Origin: Papaver somniferum
Taxonomy: Eukaryota > Streptophyta > Magnoliopsida > Ranunculales > Papaveraceae
Direction: 5' to 3'
Assembly (NCBI RefSeq): GCF_003573695.1
Contig: NC_039367.1
Coordinates: 162,332,542 to 162,396,541, forward strand
Length of the DNA stretch: 64,000 bases
Shown here piece by piece: positions 47,399-59,099 of the stretch. Below the pieces are notes generated by a model that worked only from the letters and a program-made list of their open reading frames with translations, was not told the origin of the DNA and searched no databases. Every line of letters starts with the position of its first letter. The first letter of the stretch is position 1. The position numbers and the translations under genes were made by a program.

Positions 47399-47747
47399 TG
47401 CAGGGCGGAAGCGTTGAATAGTATTAAAATCTAAAACTCATGTTTCCGAGATACCACTCTCACGGAAAACGCTACTTTTTCAATTCATCCAAGACTGTTT
47501 AACATTAAAACAAAGAGCTCTTTATATAGATAACTCTTCTCATATTTCCTAAACTATCAAAATACTGATTACCTAAAATAAGAGATATTCCTAAACTAAT
47601 AAATCCCTACATAAATAATTATACTACTAAAATATTCTTCATAAATGAAAATAACTTAATTAATTATAATATTATTTTCCAAATAATAATAATAAATAAG
47701 AGAATAATACCAATAAACAAATATATTTCCTTTCCCTAAATACTCCA
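47399..47747 (-). repeat. Gypsy-type LTR, middle copy (complete, 349 bp)
   Basis: On the minus strand it runs TGGAGTATTTA ... CCCTGCA and is followed by 'tcagttggttcagag', the start of the minus-strand internal region. On its other side the plus-strand internal region begins with the related 'tcagatgattcagag'. One LTR therefore sits between two internal regions pointing away from each other. Confidence 0.8.
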
Positions 47748-48147
47748 TCAGATGATTCAGAGATAGGCAACGCTCCTGCAACATGTTTCGAGGAAGAGAT
47801 TATGGTGTTGTTCGAAGAGCCGCTCTCAACGATGAGAAAAGAGCAAGCGGTAATAGATGATCTAGAACGGAAGGTTAAGGCGCTCACCATCCAATTAGCT
47901 GAAATGCATCATCAACAAGAGACCCATCATGGTCCTAGCCTACAGCGAGTGGAGGAAGTGACCGATGATGAAAACAAAAACCTCGTTGGCGACAACGAGG
48001 AAGGATTTCAGGGAGTTGCACATAATCTGTGAGATTCGTGGGAGTCCGGATTAAAGCATGAAATCCAAATTTTATCACAAAACCATTGATGCAACCAGTT
48101 ATACCGGCAAAATTCGAGGACAAATTTTTCTGAGAAGGGGAGAATGG
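47748..48147 (+). pseudogene. Internal region of deleted gypsy element, plus strand
   Basis: The plus-strand frame 47802-48032 encodes VIDDLERKVKALTIQLAEMH and the HHGPSLQR motif, as in the minus-strand copy. It then decays through stops and an internal deletion relative to that copy. It ends in a KFEDKFF-like tail and a purine-rich tract before the right LTR. Confidence 0.65.
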
Positions 48148-48500
48148 TGGAGTATTTATGGAAACAAAATATGCTTGGATATTTTTATTATTCGTTTATT
48201 TATTTTTAATTATCTAGCAATATATTATATCATTAGTTAAGTTATTTTCAGTCATTAAGAATATTTTTTAGAAATAAATTATTTATTTAGGGATTTTATT
48301 AGTTTAGAAATATCTGTTATTTTAGGTAATAAGTATTTACATAGTTTAGGAAATATTTAAGGTATAGTTATTTATATAAGGAGCTCTTTGTTCTAATATT
48401 AAACAGTCTTGGATGAATTAAAAAGTAGTGATTCCTTGAAACTGGTATCTCGGAAACATGAGTTTTAGATATTTGTTATATTCAACGCTTCCACCCTGCA
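48148..48500 (+). repeat. Gypsy-type LTR, right copy (inverted relative to the other two)
   Basis: 353 bp, TGGAGTATTTA to CCCTGCA on the plus strand. It is noticeably more diverged from the left and middle LTRs than they are from each other. Confidence 0.8.
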
Positions 48501-50490
48501 TCAGTTTGCAAGGTAGGTAAGTTGATCGTTTGGGTGAATTAAGTTTTATCGGAAGTTTTGGTCCAGTAATTTCCTTCTTATGTGCCAAGCTTAATCTTGA
48601 GTCTCGGCAATCAGCCTTGACTCTTGATGTATTTTAAGGTACACCCAGACCATTTACTGGTGTTATACTTCATCTGCATGATTGTAAGGGCTACTAGTAA
48701 TAAATGGATTTTATCTGCTGATAAAGCTTAGGCATACCGATGAAGTATGCCATGAGTCTTCCATATGTGAAGACGGTGATGTAAGAGTTTGAGAATCATG
48801 TAGCTGTCTATTGGTTTTGAGATTAGTACTCAGAGTTGCTGTTTTTGGAAATTTCCGATCGTGTTTTTTCGCTAACTTTATTTTTTGTATTCTCATTGGA
48901 TGCTAAAATGGTTTGTTGGTGGGAGTAACCTAGGTTGAGTGTTTGTTAATTACAGTGAGACAACTTAGGATAGTACAAATTCATCCTCAGTAGTTTGCTA
49001 GATATGATTTATCATTTTTGGTATTAGTAGGATACTTACATGTTTGGTGACATTAATTATCTATTGAGTTTCTTTCAGTTTAAAATGCGGAAATATCCTC
49101 TCATTTTTCTCGGTATTCACATCTTCACTTATATGAATTTCTTTTTGGGTCGCTAGCCATTCGTGCCTTATGGCTGGCACCGGAAATACACAACTTACAA
49201 AAGAATTGGTCATCATACTGAGTTTACCTTCACTAAAGTTGCAGTCATTCAGATACTAATTGTACCTTCTTTCTTTTCTTTTCTTTGACCAATAGAAGTT
49301 GACTAGTAAAACCAATCTTGTAATAATTTACTATTTCAGCTGCATTATGTATAAAAATTAGTAGTTTTTGGTTTCGGTTTATATTATGTACTTGTTTAAC
49401 AGGTGAATTTTTATTTTTACAAGGAGCAAGCACCTTCAGTCATTTTCATGAATGACGTTCACAATATTGGTTCTGCTTGTATGGAATCTGGAACTGGTAA
49501 TGGTTATAATGAAGTGCAGAAAACCAAGGTAGCGGGCCTGTGTTTTTCATATTAAATTGTATTGGAGTTTGGTTTTCCTACTTCTTGAAGTTTTGATAGA
49601 CGTTTTAGTGTTGCCTAATATAAAAATATATGGCTTTGCATGGGCATAACTCTTGCCATAATAATTTTGCACAGCTTGCTCCCATTAGTGTACGAACTAC
49701 GAAGAAAGTAATCTTTTACTTACAGAACCTTGTGAACAAGTTGAAGGGATGAAATCCCAGTAGATGCTTTCTCCTGTCAATTTGATGCAGCCACACACAT
49801 ATTTACATTCTATAAATCATGCAAGTTAGAGATGCCAATGCATTTAATTTGATCTGTTATTTATTCTGTTGTAAGGAGCAGCTTCTTAGGAGTTATTTGT
49901 TGGCAGTCATTTCAAATTTCTTTCAACAACTTTGGTTGCTTTCTTTTAACATTTTTGTATAGACTTCAATCGTGGTTTAGTCATATATTTTTATAGTTTA
50001 GAGGAGCCATGGAGAAATAAAAACTTCAATTTATCACTTTATCCTGCCTCCTTTTAAGCTTGTGTGTGTCTATGTCTCTTTTTTTTCTCTGCATTTCATC
50101 AATTAATTCTACCGTGTTCGACTTCTGATGTAATGTCAATCACTTTCTATGATTAATGTTTTCTATGATTAATATTTAGTTTTGTGGTGTTCGCATCTCA
50201 TTTCACAATATAATTGAAGCTTCCGTAATAATATGTTATGGGTCGGATGAGATATATATACCTTGGCCTTCGTGCTCAATAAGGAAATGCTAAGTTACAT
50301 TTCACGTTTTTCAACATTTTTTTTTATACTTGTATCCAATTCCTATTACTGATGTTTATTTCGGATTTGGGTGCTGGTAGCTTTGAGTGAATTGTGTCTG
50401 GGAAGGTGGTGATTAGTGATGACTGATATATGAGTAAGCTTCATGTGTGCATTGAGTATTGCACAATCTCGGTGTAACTATTTTGAGACG
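48501..50490. other. Intergenic or intron sequence; possible exon debris
   Basis: A frame near 49449-49528 (MNDVHNIGSACMESGTGNGY then EVQKTK) ends at AAG with a GT. A later stretch near 49675-49752 (PISVRTTKKVIFYLQNLVNK) is open before a stop. They might be exons of a dead gene, but I do not recognise them. Nothing else is seen. Confidence 0.25.
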
Positions 50491-50640
50491 AACCTGACAA
50501 AAGTAAATTTGGTTCTGTCAGGTTCGGCCCTATATACTTTAACTATTTTGAGCCGAACCTGACAATAGTAAATTTGGTTCTGTCAGGTTCGGCCCTATAT
50601 ACTTTAACTATTTTGAGCCGAACCTGACAATAGTTAATTT
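50485..50640. repeat. Tandem hairpin repeat, GCCGAACCTGACA/TGTCAGGTTCGGC
   Basis: Two full copies and one partial copy of a unit of about 65 bp. Each full copy contains a perfect inverted repeat of 13 bp, GCCGAACCTGACA and TGTCAGGTTCGGC, separated by about 18 bases (first left arm GACGAACC-like). It lies about 90 bp before the PMD exon at 50726, in the putative intron. Confidence 0.8.
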
Positions 50641-50725
50641 TGTTCATACTAATTTGTTCATTCAGTTTTGTTTCTTAGGTTTGTGTTATTGTTTTAATGA
50701 CTTATTTTCATATGCTTTAATATAG

Positions 50726-51345
50726 GTGTGGATATATGATCACTTCCGGAAGTTGGGATTAAGCTAACCTATTGAGGTAGTGAATCAAACACTTCCAACT
50801 TCGGCCAAATATGAGTTCAAGGACCATAAGAAGAGCGATAATCCTGAAAAGTTAATCAAATTAAGAGAAAGTCTAGGCTCTTTAGATGAGAACGATGTTG
50901 TATTTGAGTCGTATAACAAAGAAGAAGAAAATTCGTTGAAGATGAAGATATGCCTTTGGGAAAGTACTACGGACCTTTGTTCTATCCAGGCGGGTTTGTA
51001 AGTTTCGATCCTCGTCGAGTGCTCCGCCAATTTGGATGTGTCCAAACTCTACCGTTGGGAGATCCCGCAAAATTCAAATTGTTACCTAAGGGAAGTAAAG
51101 GAACAAAGAGCACCTCTAGTTCATGGGAACCCAAATATGACCCCGAACCGTCAAGTGATTAATGGAAACACTTGGAAGACAACATGTTGAGTTGGGATGG
51201 GTTACAAACTTTGCATCAAGATCCTCGTGAAGTTTCTAAAGGCTACATGGATTGGTATAATCAAATTTCCCATCCTTTAATTATTAATAGAGAAAGTCTA
51301 GCTCAAGTGGAAGCTGAAATTGTGAAAGAAAAGGAGATTAGATGT
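50726..51345 (+). pseudogene. Plant mobile domain gene, continuation exon
   Basis: After a 'tttaatatag' acceptor the frame opens with VWIYDHFRKLG, the segment that follows the ...SLLQ end of the upstream PMD exon (37417), in the same phase 0. A stop near 50764, a frameshift near 50930 and a stop near 51160 break it. Downstream it reads MPLGKYYGPLFYPGGFVSFD, then PRRVLRQFG and a YMDWYNQISHP segment, all typical of the second half of PMD proteins. The exon may belong to the same gene with a 13.3-kb intron full of repeats, or to a separate PMD fragment. Confidence 0.7.
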
Positions 51346-52052
51346 CTTATAAGAGAATACTTGTGTATTATTAGAAGAAGGTTCTTCATCAATGTATTCG
51401 TCCTCTGGATTTGGCTCATAAAAACCATCATCTTGAGTTTTAGGTTGAGGTTGAGTTAATGGTGGAGCAAAATCATTCTCATAATCCAAAAAATTAGCCA
51501 ATATGGATCATTGTTGAAGTTGATGTGTATTATATTGTATCTAAAAAAATGGGTTTAACTGTAGTTTCAACTTCCAAGAAAGATTGAACTTTTAATTAGT
51601 AAGGCCCACAATTTAAATCTAAACTTGTCTTTGGGAAACTTTAAGCCGAGTGAAGAGGGAGTTGCGGAGCTATGTAGGATCTCATGCACGACCACCGGCT
51701 ACAACCGTCAATTGGTAAACCTTATTCAGTGTGAAACGAAACAAACAAGATGTTTATGCACTTCAGGTGCTATTCGGCAACTTTAGCATCTATTGAAGCC
51801 AGATTTACAAAATATGATCGGTATAATTGTGCGAGTGAGATTAAAACAACCATATTAACACACCAACCTATGTATCTCTGCCTTCTTTGATTGCTACATT
51901 CTTCTCAATTCTAATATATTCTCTCTTCCTATAAAAAAGAAAAAATCTCTGCCTTCATTTGCCACATTATCAGAAATAGAATTACTAAACCTAATAAATA
52001 CAACTTATACAAGACATATCTAAGGGAATATGCACCACAATTCTTAGTTTAG
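51346..52052. other. Intergenic with short acidic minus-strand frame
   Basis: Minus strand 51501-51360 reads as an acidic, proline-rich segment (MANFLDYENDFAPPLTQPQP and then DEYIDEEP). The family is not recognised; it may be part of the PMD-carrying element. The rest is AT-rich and featureless. Confidence 0.3.
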
Positions 52053-53149
52053 TTATGTGCAGCTTCTATATTGCTCATCCTTCAAACTTTTCCTTAAAGG
52101 AAAAATTCGTGAAAGCAAAATACCTATTACTGAGGTTATGATAATCATGCACACTAAAAATAGGCCGCTGTTATCATTTTCTTGGGTATCCCATAAAAGA
52201 ATTGATTTTCCATCTTGACTTCCCGTAATTCTTTCCTTGTACAGTCGGAAAATCCCATCAGAAGTAATTGTCCCTCGGTAAATAATTGTATCATGCTCAT
52301 ATTTATTCTCATCACCTTGAGTAATGTTTTGCAGAACCACATTCTTCCCGTCCAAGAGATAAAGTCGACCACTTGTAGCATCTAAATTCAGGGCCACAGG
52401 GTCAGTAACAGTTGAATCCCACAGGAATTCTGATGACGTATATATACATACGCCATTATGTCCACCACATATACTTAAACGTCCATATCTGGTTTTATGG
52501 ATAACTCGAATCCCTAAATTGTAAGAAACATACCGGCCATTATGTTCCCAATCGCCATTCCACCAAAACCTATCTGAAACCAGGGCTTGCCCGGCACTCA
52601 ATTGTTGGCCACCGAGAATCGTATTGGTTGGGTTGTCAAAACTCTGCCATATGATTTCGGAATCATGATTATAAAAGACAAAGTTTCCATTATCATGTAG
52701 TTTCCCATAATCCGCCGATACGAAAGCTTCAGGTAGTAAATGTTTTTGTTGAACAACTATTTGATTGTCGTGTTTCCTAGTTCTTGTTTCAAGAATTAGG
52801 TTTCCGTCAAAAAAGATAGACGACAGATTATTCAGTGGAGGATGATTACGATTAGCAGACCAAACTAGGGTTTTATTTTCGGTTTTGGCAAGCCATATAC
52901 CAACAACATAACTTGGATCATCACAATCAGTACATAATGGGTAGAACCCAAAAAGCGAAGTTACCTGATGGTGATAGCCAATATGTATGATCCTTCTTTG
53001 CTGAATTAGGGCTACAAAGTGATGAACCTTTTTTTTCTTTGCCCTTTGAATCTTTAATGTGGTGGTTTGCGTGAAATAATAGTAACGTGAAGAAAAAAAA
53101 TATAAAGGATCGTTATGAGGGGTACAACTAATGTTGATTTTGATTTCAT
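52053..53149 (-). pseudogene. G-type (bulb) lectin receptor-like kinase, truncated, no kinase
   Basis: From an ATG at 53149 there is a hydrophobic signal peptide (MKSKSTLVVPLITILYIFF). The frame then shifts twice (near 53060 and 52965) and continues as a mannose-binding bulb-lectin domain. Motifs are YWLSPSGNFAF, then GIWLAKTENKTLVWSANRN, GNFVFYNHDSEIIWQSFDNP and SAGQALVSDRFWW. After 'SDGIFRLYKE' the sequence jumps to a transmembrane segment (LFLVCMIIITSVIGILL) and stops. The usual EGF-like/stalk region and the cytoplasmic kinase domain of plasma-membrane LECRK/RLK1-type receptors are absent. Whether the lectin-TM part is expressed is unknown; the frameshifts argue for a pseudogene. Confidence 0.75.
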
Positions 53150-53524
53150 ATTGAGAAGAAGATTTAGAAAACTATATTAATGGCTGCTTTGATTTGTCTT
53201 TCTAGCTAAACTAAGATGCTATATATACACACGCAATATAGTTGGACTCCTCAACTCAAAAACACGTTCTATTAGGGTTGGGAACTCAAAAACACATTCT
53301 GTATTAGGTTTAGGAATTCTATTTGTCTACGTATTTTGAATCCCATCATAAACTATATATCCTAATTGGTGTTGGATTCCCAAGGCATCACATTAGATTG
53401 GTCCAATCAAACTGTATTATGAGCGGCCAAACAAAAACTTTGTGTTTTTACTTCAGCATTTGGACGCAATATAGGTTTAACCCCCGCAAGAAGGTTTAAC
53501 TCAATACCGAGATTATTGAATAGA

Positions 53525-53845
53525 ACAAAACCTATAAGGCGCCGTCTGGCTGCCTCTCCATGAATTTGATGTGTAGACGTCGATTATATAACTTCCCATG
53601 AACATCCCTCACGATACTTATTACCTTGTAATCATCAGTCTTAAGATCATAACCAAAACCTAAACCATGCACGCATAAATAGGTATTCCCACAAGTTTAT
53701 AAGCTAAGGTTGTTATATCCTTGTACTCCTTGGTGGTTGGGTTCCAAATGCAAAAGAAATTACTTTCAGGTTCTTTAGTCATAGATGCTAAACTTTTGGG
53801 GCCATTCTCCAAAATTACACTCGAATTTGGAGCATTGTTCCAATT
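53525..53845 (-). pseudogene. F-box protein fragment (F-box-associated domain)
   Basis: The minus strand reads FFCIWNPTTKEYKDI, then with a shift FGFGYDLKTDDYKVISIVRD, then with another shift VYTSNSWRGSQTAP. This order (WNP..KEYK, GFGYD..TDDYKV, VY...SWR) is the F-box-associated interaction domain of plant SCF ubiquitin-ligase F-box proteins. The N-terminal F-box and the C-terminal half are missing. Confidence 0.7.
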
Positions 53846-54711
53846 TTCTCACTTAGAAAGCAGCCACATTATAAACGAGTAGTTAGGGTTCATCAGGTTT
53901 TAAGGAATCAGATAATTTTGTTGGGAATCCAACACCAATCAGGATATATAGTTTATGTTTTCAGTATTTAGGTATGACTAGGAGGAGGTTTCCTTATTCG
54001 CATATAACTCTAATTTTATTGATTCACTGTAAATACATATGGTCATATGGTATCAATATTTCTAATCAACTTCGTGTGCTCACCAATTTTCCAGTGAACG
54101 AATCAAAAAAGAATTTTCCTTATACTCAGTAAGATCTGGTCTCGGTCTCTTTGTTGGTTCTGATCTATAAATTGTTTTCTTTGTTGCGAATTTTAATGTT
54201 CTGGTGATGAGATTAATTATGCTAAATTTTTTATTTATTGTTTATTGATTATCGTGGTTGTAGGTAGCTCGATTTTTATTGCATATTTGATTTGTTCTGT
54301 TTTTATGAATTTGATTGATTTAATCTAAGGTCTTACGGGTGGTTTTGGATTTTGAGGAAAGAATCTTCACAAGAAATCATCTTTTCTTGGTAAAACAACA
54401 CCACACCAGTATTTATTCGGCTTTGAAGAAAGCACTTTTATCTATTGGCTGAATAGTCGGTATCCTTGCATTGTAAGAATGTATTCTGATTTGGATTGAT
54501 GGTTGCCACCATGTGGAGATCAGTTTGCGAATTTTGACCAAACGGATAGTTGGCCCAAACAAAACCCTCTTATTCTTTGTTGTGTGAAACTCTAAATTTG
54601 CTTGTCCTTTAGCCTATCTATCTGCAAAGACGACATGTTTTTATTAATATTTGTCGACTGCGGTTGGGTTTGTTGTTAACCCGCGCCAGTGATGTTACAT
54701 TTGATACCGAT
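53846..54711. other. Upstream region of ferredoxin gene
   Basis: AT-rich. It may hold the promoter and a 5'-UTR intron of the ferredoxin gene; a 'gcttcag' acceptor-like site lies at 55003-55009. No specific element can be supported. Confidence 0.3.
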
Positions 54712-54925
54712 GTCTATGTTGTAAAAGGCGCTAGGCAAGGCGCCAAGCCCAGCGCCTAGCGCCTTTGGCGCCTAACGCGAGCGCCTAGAACTCCCGAGAT
54801 TTAGAAAACAACAGGTGAGGTTATACTTTGATGCCTTGGCCCCTTTTTTGGCTAGGCGTTAGACCTGCGCTTAGTGCGCCTTTGGCGCTTAAGCGCCAAA
54901 GACGCTCGCCTTTTAGAACATAGAC
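54712..54925. mobile_element. GGCGCC-rich MITE-like inverted-repeat element
   Basis: The ends are inverted (GTCTATGTTGTAAAAGGCG on the left; the right end read in reverse is GTCTATGTTCTAAAAGGCG). The interior is dense in GGCGCC, GCGCCTAGCGCC and CGCTTAAGCGCC blocks that can fold on themselves. CGAT on both sides may be a 4-bp duplication. It lies 67 bp upstream of the ferredoxin open frame. Confidence 0.6.
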
Positions 54926-54992
54926 CGATGTTGTCAAATGCTTCATCAAGATGTCTTTTCCGTTTGCTTGATAGTAAAGGGTTAACCTTAAA

Positions 54993-55547
<555 letters not shown>

Positions 55548-57284
55548 TTACTTGTTCAGAGAGAGAATTGTGGGCAATGACTTCCCTCTTCCATAGATTG
55601 CTCTTTGTTTAGTTTGCTTTATACTTCATTTCAGAATATTAAGATGATTTTTAAGAATCACTGGAGATACCTCCATGATATATTTACCTCTTTTTCAGAA
55701 AGGCATTTACAGACAACTAAAGAAACTATAATGTGTTTGTAGAACATCTACTATTCATTAAACAGTCCAGTGCATAATTAATAGCTAGTCAAATCCCTAA
55801 CAACATTACAGTGGAATTCAAAGACAATTTTTCCATGGAAAAGATGTGCGCCCTCTTGATCAACCTTTTAGCTTGCCAAAGGCGTTTTCCTGGTGAAGTG
55901 TTGGTTGCCATTTATGAAAACTGTCCTAGCAAGTTATGGCCAATTGAATCTCATCCAACTGACTATGGTATTGCCGCTGCCCGCTGTAGTTTTCCAAATC
56001 AAACCAAGCTTAAGAAATTATACCTGTCTGTTATCAATCTTAATCTTCTTCTTCAAAAAAAAAAAAATTTATACCTGAGGATCCAAATAGAAAACTTATA
56101 GACTAAGGTAGTGGCGTGTTTGAAATCGCGGCAGCAACTACATTCACCAATGCGAGCTGGGGCAGGAGATTTTGGAACATGCCACCAAATAAGTTGGTCT
56201 TGTGCAGTAAATTACTTGTTTTTTCCTGATTTTTTTTTATCATATTAAAAAAAAAGATTAGTTAAGTAGGCAAACCAAGTCAAAATTGCTTCAAAAAAAA
56301 AACTGTCTATGCTTAAAAAAAAAGGTCAAATTGTTTTTATCATATCCAAAATAAAGGCATTCACATAAGATTGAAATCAAAAGCTTTCTTAGATAAAAAC
56401 TATTCCGATTCTTCCACTAGATAGCGGGCAGATGTGTTCCGGAATTTTACACAATACGTGATAAAGAAGATAGTGAACTTACCACCAATCTAATGAGTTC
56501 TTATTAAGTGACATTTTGCATGCATCATAGTACTCTCGAGCCTGCTTCCCGTAACTTTATACACTTTTTTGTCTGACGGGTGAGTGCACAAATCGCTTTA
56601 CCTTAGATTAGCAAACATTAGATATAGCAGCAGGTTTGCTGTGTTGATAACTCAGGCTTGACTTGATTTATTTTATAGATTCACCCCACGGATATATGGG
56701 AAGGATAGTTATAAGTTATTAAGCTTACAGCGTAAGCTCATCAGTATCCGGAAGAAATGAAACAGTTACAAAAGTTTATTTCGACGTGAAGAAAGAGTAG
56801 GCAGCTAGCTGTTGCTATAGCTCAGGGTTGGCGGCATGGTCGCTGAGATGACGAAAAATTGGAAACTATACACAGTACATGCTTACTTTCTATAAGCATT
56901 TTTATGAATACATTTATCTGATTATATTTTATCTGAATACATTTTTCTGGTTTTCAAGTATTATTGTTGATTTTTATACTTGAGTATATATTGAATTCAG
57001 GTTGTCGGATAAACTAAATTCGATCAGTATGTTGTGAACTAATTATAGATTTTTAATTGAATGTTGATGTAGTTTCTTCTCAGAATCAGGCAACCTTGGC
57101 AATAATAATAAACAGTGGAAACACAAAGACAGATAAAAACTTTCACAAACTGATTATATTTTATTTTCTGGTTTAAGTCTCTATAGCACAATAACTTTAT
57201 AAATGAACAAAAAATAATTCAGTAGTAACACTTATTATCTTTATAAGGTATACTAGTATTGAACAACAACTTAGCTAGCATGTT
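55548..57284. other. Intergenic, no gene seen
   Basis: The first ~100 bp are probably ferredoxin 3'-UTR. A 96-codon plus-strand frame (55811-56101) has a plausible composition but no recognised family and runs into a poly-A tract. The rest is AT-rich. Confidence 0.35.
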
Positions 57285-58991
57285 TCAGTTCTTGAAAGGA
57301 GGAGAATCAGTTGATGGTGGTGGATCATCCAGTGGACTATCATCAGATGGAGGTAAGAAAGGAAGAGATGGTGCACTAGGCTCTGTTATGGGTTGTGGTT
57401 GATCACCAAAAACAGGATTATCCGGTACTAGAGGTGTTGGATTCGTATCTGGAACTGGAATGTTGGGAGTTACTGTTGAAGGTGGGTCTAAGTTAGGTGA
57501 TTCTGGAAGAGGAAAAGACGGTGGCAAAGTGGGTTGGTAATCCACAACAGGATTATCTGGTACCAATGGTGATGGATTAGTGTCTGGAATGTTAGGATAA
57601 ACTGAAGGTGGGTCTAAGTTAGGTGGTTGTGGAAGTGGAAAAGGTGGTGGCAAAGTTGGTTGATCATCGACAACTGGGGTATTTGGTACTAATGGTGTAG
57701 GATTACTATCTGGAATGTTAGGATCAAATGAAGGTGGGTCTAGATTCGGAGGTTGTGGAAAAGGAAAATCAGGTGTTGGTGGTGTAGTAAAAAATGGGGA
57801 AACTGGCTCAGCTGGAGGAATGTAATCTTCATCAGATGGTGGTGGAGAAAACAGTAATGGCTCTGGTGGAATATCAGCAGCAGCACCACCATCCTCTATT
57901 GGTGGTGGTAAAGAAAAGGAGGGCGGTGGTGAAAATACTAATGGCTCCGGTGGAATATCCATGCCACCACTATCATCAGATGGCGGTGGTAAAGAAAAAG
58001 ATGGTGGTGGTGAAAATACTAATGGCTCAGGTGGAATATCATCGCCACCACTATCATCAGATGGTGGTGGTAAAGAAAAAGACGGTGGTGGTGAAAATAC
58101 TAATGGCTCAGGTGGCATATCGTCGCCGCCGCCACTATCAGATGGTGGTGGTGAAAACACTAACGGTCCTGGTTGATTATTGTCACCACCACCACCACCA
58201 TCCGATGGTGGGGATAACCATGGGGGCAGAAGTGATATAGGTGGTAATGGTGGAGGAATTATAACACCGGGTGGTATTGCTGGTGGTGAAGGTGTTGGTG
58301 GGGGTGGTGAGGGTACTAACGGTGGTGGAGGTGAAGGTGTTGGTGGTGGAGGTGAAGGAACTAACGGGGGAGGCGAAGCAACTTGAGCTGGTGGAGGTGA
58401 AGCAGCGACGGTAGGTGGAGGTGAAGCAACGATAGTTGGTGGTGGTGAAGCAACTAGCGGTGGTGGGGATGCAACTAAAGGTGGTGGTTGAGGAACCAAA
58501 GGAGGAGGAGAGGGTAAAATTGGAACAAGCGGAGGTGGAGAAGGGACTAATGGAGGAGGAAGAGGTGATGAAGGTGGTGGCACTACAGGGCGACGGCGCG
58601 GTGGCCTAGATGGGGGGGTTGTAAGAAAAGGATTATTAGGCGAAGGAGATGAAGGGAATGGCCACGAACCACAATCTCCAAACAGATACTGATACAAAGG
58701 ATCACAACTTTGTTGTCTTCTTGGTGCTCCTCCTCTTGACCCGCTACCACCTCTTCTTGAACCACCACCACCACCTCTTCTTCTATTAGTATTACCACCA
58801 CCACCACTTCTTCTTCTGTTACTAGTTACTGCTCTTTTCTCATCATGTTCAACATCTTGTTTTCTTATTTGAATTCTGTGATCAGGATGAGTTCTTCCTG
58901 CTTCAGTGATTGTTAAGATTAGACTGATCAAAAGAAGTAAAATCAGAAAACCAAATCTCACAATATTTGAAGGGTTTTTACTAGTATTCAT
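57285..58991 (-). CDS. Secreted proline-rich (extensin-like) cell-wall protein
   Basis: A single uninterrupted frame of 568 residues. Residues 1-31 form a signal peptide ending ...LILTITEAG. Residues 32-95 are basic and Gly/Arg-rich (RRRSGGGG, RRGGGGGSRRGG). A short motif with two cysteines follows (SCDPLYQYLFGDCGSWPF), then a long proline-rich domain. The domain contains SPPPLV units (about 140-250), four copies of a ~30-residue IPPEPLVFSPPPSFSLPPP-type repeat with acidic spacers (about 290-390), and three copies of a PQPPNLDPPS...NPxPLVPxxPV repeat to the C-terminus. Ser-Pro2-3 stretches suggest hydroxylation and arabinosylation in the secretory pathway and a wall location. It has no kinase, transmembrane segment or leucine-rich repeats. 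This is the best intact gene in the window, although its exact family is uncertain. Confidence 0.88.
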   Translation of the reverse strand: MNTSKNPSNIVRFGFLILLLLISLILTITEAGRTHPDHRIQIRKQDVEHDEKRAVTSNRRRSGGGGNTNRRRGGGGGSRRGGSGSRGGAPRRQQSCDPLYQYLFGDCGSWPFPSSPSPNNPFLTTPPSRPPRRRPVVPPPSSPLPPPLVPSPPPLVPILPSPPPLVPQPPPLVASPPPLVASPPPTIVASPPPTVAASPPPAQVASPPPLVPSPPPPTPSPPPPLVPSPPPPTPSPPAIPPGVIIPPPLPPISLLPPWLSPPSDGGGGGDNNQPGPLVFSPPPSDSGGGDDMPPEPLVFSPPPSFSLPPPSDDSGGDDIPPEPLVFSPPPSFSLPPPSDDSGGMDIPPEPLVFSPPPSFSLPPPIEDGGAAADIPPEPLLFSPPPSDEDYIPPAEPVSPFFTTPPTPDFPFPQPPNLDPPSFDPNIPDSNPTPLVPNTPVVDDQPTLPPPFPLPQPPNLDPPSVYPNIPDTNPSPLVPDNPVVDYQPTLPPSFPLPESPNLDPPSTVTPNIPVPDTNPTPLVPDNPVFGDQPQPITEPSAPSLPFLPPSDDSPLDDPPPSTDSPPFKN

Positions 58992-59052
58992 CTCCCCGGT
59001 GAAGAATGGTTCTTTTATGGTGTTTCATACAAAAATGTAAGAGAGACATGTG

Positions 59053-59062
59053 TGTATATATA
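59053..59062 (-). promoter_or_regulatory. TATA box of the proline-rich protein gene
   Basis: Minus-strand CTATATATAC lies about 65 bp upstream of the ATG at 58991. That is a usual distance for a short 5' leader. Confidence 0.6.
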
Positions 59063-59099
59063 GTCTTTATGAGTTGTGAAATGGGGAGTAAATGTAGGA

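Noticed and set aside
57794..58807. Frames overlapping the proline-rich gene in other frames or on the opposite strand
   Set aside because: They are shadows of the CCA/CCT-rich repeats of the real gene.
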